Source of the DNA: Halalkaliarchaeum desulfuricum
GTDB lineage: Archaea > Halobacteriota > Halobacteria > Halobacteriales > Haloferacaceae
Direction of reading: 5' to 3'
Assembly (NCBI RefSeq): GCF_002952775.1
Contig: NZ_CP025066.1
Span: 2,790,001-2,854,000, forward strand
Length of the DNA stretch: 64,000 nt
The translations under genes and the position numbers were made by a program. A model generated the notes under the pieces. It saw only the letters and a list, made by a program, of their open reading frames with translations, searched no databases and was not told where the DNA came from. Positions 62,106-64,000 of this stretch are shown here, piece by piece; within the stretch, counting starts at the first letter, position 1; the number at the start of each line of letters is the position of its first letter.

Positions 62106-62173
62106 ATTCATAACCTGCTGTCGATACGATCCGTACCAGTCATTACGCTGGGCGCACATCGGTCTACCGTTCA

Positions 62174-62629
62174 ATGAGTCTCGAAATCGCCGTCGCGGTC
62201 CCGTTCCGTCAGGAGGGGACCGACCGGCTGGGGAGAGGCGAGTTCGTCGTCGCCCTCTCGCTGGATCGCGACTGGTTTTCCCCGGATCAGGCCAAGCGGC
62301 TCGTCGACATCGCGCAGGGCCGCGGTCTGCTCGCGGAGGAGGAGGGGGCGCTCCGAGCCCAGTTCGAACCCTCAAACGTCGAGGTGCCGGAAGAGTTCGT
62401 CCCCGACGAGTCGATACTTCGGGAGCAGTCTACGTTCGAACGGGTGCTCGATGCCCTGACCGAGGCAGGGGTCGAAAAGCGGGACGCCGTCGCCTCGATC
62501 AACGAGCGCCAGCGTCGGCTCGGCGTGGCGAACGAGGCGGCCGCGATACTCGTCGCACGCGAGCACGGGATCCAACTCGACGGGATCGCGGACCGTGCGC
62601 GAAGCGATCTGGTCGGGGAGGACGGGTGA
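62174..62629 (+). CDS. DUF2240 family protein
   Basis: This 151-residue acidic protein matches the archaeal DUF2240 family: LDRDWFSPDQAKRLVDIAQGRGL, VPEEFVPDESILREQSTFERVLDAL and a C-terminal helix with NEAAAILVAREHG. There are no cofactor motifs; it looks like a small helical or winged-helix protein. It overlaps the next gene by one base. A link to the SRP RNA gene next door has not been shown. Confidence 0.82.
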   Translation: MSLEIAVAVPFRQEGTDRLGRGEFVVALSLDRDWFSPDQAKRLVDIAQGRGLLAEEEGALRAQFEPSNVEVPEEFVPDESILREQSTFERVLDALTEAGVEKRDAVASINERQRRLGVANEAAAILVAREHGIQLDGIADRARSDLVGEDG

Positions 62630-63018
62630 TGGTCGAAGACCGGCTGTCCGACGGCCCACGGATTGCAGCGCTTCTCGCCTCGGAGCTCACCGGCGGGACT
62701 GGGGCGCTCCGCGAGCTCGACGTCGTGGACGCCGACGCCGACGTCGAACCGTCCGTCGACGGTGCGTTCGCCTACGGCGTAACACAGGTCGACGGCGGGA
62801 GCGACGGTCGGACTGTCGCGGAGGTGTACGTGCAGCCGGACCGAGCCTACGTCGAGTTCCGGGCGGCTCCTGACGCCGTCGCCAGCGCGGCTCGCGAACG
62901 GGACCTGCGGGTGCGGCCGAAGGCGGTCCATCCGCCCCGAACGATCGTGTTCCTGGAGGACGGCGCCCAGGTGAAGCGGATCCTCGACGCGTTCGAGATC
63001 GTCACGAAAAAGAGGTAA
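62629..63018 (+). CDS. hypothetical haloarchaeal protein coupled to DUF2240
   Basis: This 129-residue acidic protein starts at ATG 62629, overlapping the DUF2240 stop codon by one base (TGATG). It is probably a mixed alpha-beta domain (VAEVYVQPDRAYVEFRAAPDAV, RPKAVHPPRTIVFLEDGAQ). I do not recognise a functional motif. Coupling to DUF2240 suggests related roles. Confidence 0.7.
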   Translation: MVEDRLSDGPRIAALLASELTGGTGALRELDVVDADADVEPSVDGAFAYGVTQVDGGSDGRTVAEVYVQPDRAYVEFRAAPDAVASAARERDLRVRPKAVHPPRTIVFLEDGAQVKRILDAFEIVTKKR

Positions 63019-63093
63019 CGCAACTGCTTGCGGTCGGCCGGGAAGCGCAACTGAAGTCACTGGGTACAAAAGCCGCCGTCCCGACCCACAGGT

Positions 63094-64000
63094 ATGCACA
63101 CCGCCGAGACGCTGACGCTCGCCCGGCTCCCCTCCGGCGTGTCGCTTTCGACGACGGTTCACACCTACGGCGACGGCGAGCCCGTCGTCTACGTCCAGGC
63201 AGCCCAGCACGGCCGCGAGGTGAACGGCACCGAGGTTCTCCGTCGGCTCCACGGGGTCCTCGTCGAGGCTGACCTCGAGGGGACTGTCGTCGCGGTCCCG
63301 ATCGCGGATCCCCTCACCTTCGATCGCGTAGCGTACGTCACACCCGAACCCATCGATCCGGTCAACTCGAATATGAACCGGGTGTGGCCGGGCGACCCGG
63401 AGGGAACCGTCCACCAACGGATGGCAGACCGCCTGTGGGAGTACGCCGGCCGGGCCGACTACGCCGTCGACCTGCATACTGGAAGCCCGGATACGCTGCT
63501 CCATACGGTCTATTACGAGGGAAAACCGGCGTGTCGACGACTCGCGGAGGCGTTCGGGACGGAGCTCCTGCTCGCGGAGCCGGCCGGCGACGAGGCGGAC
63601 ACGGAGTGGGACCAGCGGTCGTTCGCCGGCAAGTTCCGGGTCGCCGCCACCCGGGAGGGGATCCCGACGATCACTCCGGAACTGGCACACAACAGGCAAC
63701 TTGTCGAGCCCGCAATCGAGGCCGGCGTCGACGGTATTCTGGACATCCTCCGGGAGATTGGCGTGCTCTCCGGGGAGCCGGAACCGTGGGATGGCACCGT
63801 CGCGCGGAACCACCTCGGACGGATCCGGGCGGAGGAGTCGGGGCTGTTCCGTCCTGCCGATGTGGCGACGCTGGGCCGGGAGGTCTCCCCCGGCGATCGA
63901 CTGGGGACGCTCTATCATCCGACGACCTACGAGGAACTCCAGGCGGTCGAGGCTGATCGGGAGGGAATCCTGTATTCGGTCACCCGGGAGCCGACCGTCA
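63094..64000 (+). CDS. succinylglutamate desuccinylase/aspartoacylase-family zinc hydrolase, 3' end outside window
   Basis: This open frame runs from ATG 63094 to the end of the window without a stop (more than 300 residues). It begins MHTAETLTLARLPSGVSLST. The zinc site is AQHGREVNG (His and Glu of an HxxE motif) and VDLHTGSPD (third ligand His), with a later catalytic Glu in TPELAHNR. The family removes acyl groups from amino acids or related amides. Its C-terminal barrel begins with LFRPADVATLGREVSPGDRLG. The substrate is unknown. Confidence 0.85.
   Translation, partial: MHTAETLTLARLPSGVSLSTTVHTYGDGEPVVYVQAAQHGREVNGTEVLRRLHGVLVEADLEGTVVAVPIADPLTFDRVAYVTPEPIDPVNSNMNRVWPGDPEGTVHQRMADRLWEYAGRADYAVDLHTGSPDTLLHTVYYEGKPACRRLAEAFGTELLLAEPAGDEADTEWDQRSFAGKFRVAATREGIPTITPELAHNRQLVEPAIEAGVDGILDILREIGVLSGEPEPWDGTVARNHLGRIRAEESGLFRPADVATLGREVSPGDRLGTLYHPTTYEELQAVEADREGILYSVTREPTV

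Noticed and set aside
61609-63018. Long plus-strand frame running over the SRP RNA region
   Set aside because: The first part is Arg/Gly-rich translation of a structured RNA gene. Only the segment from 62629 is a credible protein.
1-64000. CRISPR arrays, insertion sequences and transposase genes
   Set aside because: No regularly spaced repeats and no recognisable transposase were found in either strand. The repeats present are direct duplications or protein-coding.

Overview
The window is a GC-rich archaeal chromosome segment from a member of Halobacteria. Evidence for this is the acidic proteome, TATA-box promoters with short or absent leaders, an archaeal SRP (7S) RNA, an archaeal-type S-adenosylmethionine synthetase, a halorhodopsin, Bat/HTH-10 regulators, Tat-dependent export and PGF-pre-PGF domains. 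Several molybdopterin-reductase, iron-sulfur and NrfD modules suggest an organism capable of anaerobic respiration, perhaps of sulfur or arsenic compounds. That lifestyle and any genus assignment are inference.

Layout. 1-5.6 kb: two iron-sulfur/NrfD membrane modules of the complex iron-sulfur molybdoenzyme type (the first cut by the window edge) and a YwiC-like membrane protein. 5.6-9.3 kb: metK, a sugar-nucleotide epimerase, a zinc-ribbon protein and an acyl-CoA thioesterase. 9.5-30.5 kb: a large accessory cell-surface region. It holds a 2253-residue subtilase with CARDB repeats, a CxxC membrane protein, and two membrane-anchored winged-helix regulators that bracket an array of SipW-type (TasA/camelysin-like) secreted proteins. 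One array member carries a von Willebrand A domain, and the array ends in an ER-type signal peptidase. 30.5-38.3 kb: a GcvT-like methyltransferase, a PNPOx-like protein, two more paralogs of the CxxC membrane family, a HalOD1 protein, and a second signal peptidase coupled to a DUF5305-like protein. 38.4-48.9 kb: a light and retinal region with two Brp/Blh-type carotene-cleavage enzymes, an HTH-10 regulator, a CrtI-type desaturase, halorhodopsin, a LOV-containing Bat-type regulator, lycopene cyclase and an SDR protein. 49-57.9 kb: two molybdopterin reductase operons, each with an Fe-S subunit and TorD-type chaperone, one with its own HTH regulator. 58-64 kb: a PurD-like ATP-grasp enzyme, pyruvate kinase, UspA, SRP RNA, DUF2240 and the start of an AstE/AspA-type zinc hydrolase.

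The most interesting part is 16.7-30.5 kb. Eight or nine related SipW-type proteins, a dedicated peptidase and paired regulators look like an assembly locus for an extracellular fibre or matrix, by analogy with bacterial TapA-SipW-TasA and archaeal bundling pili. Inside it lie two unexplained structured repeats that contain perfect tRNA T-arms (24169-24209 and 25686-25728) and a recently duplicated 147-bp leader/signal segment.

All functional names come from reading motifs and neighbourhoods; no database search was run.
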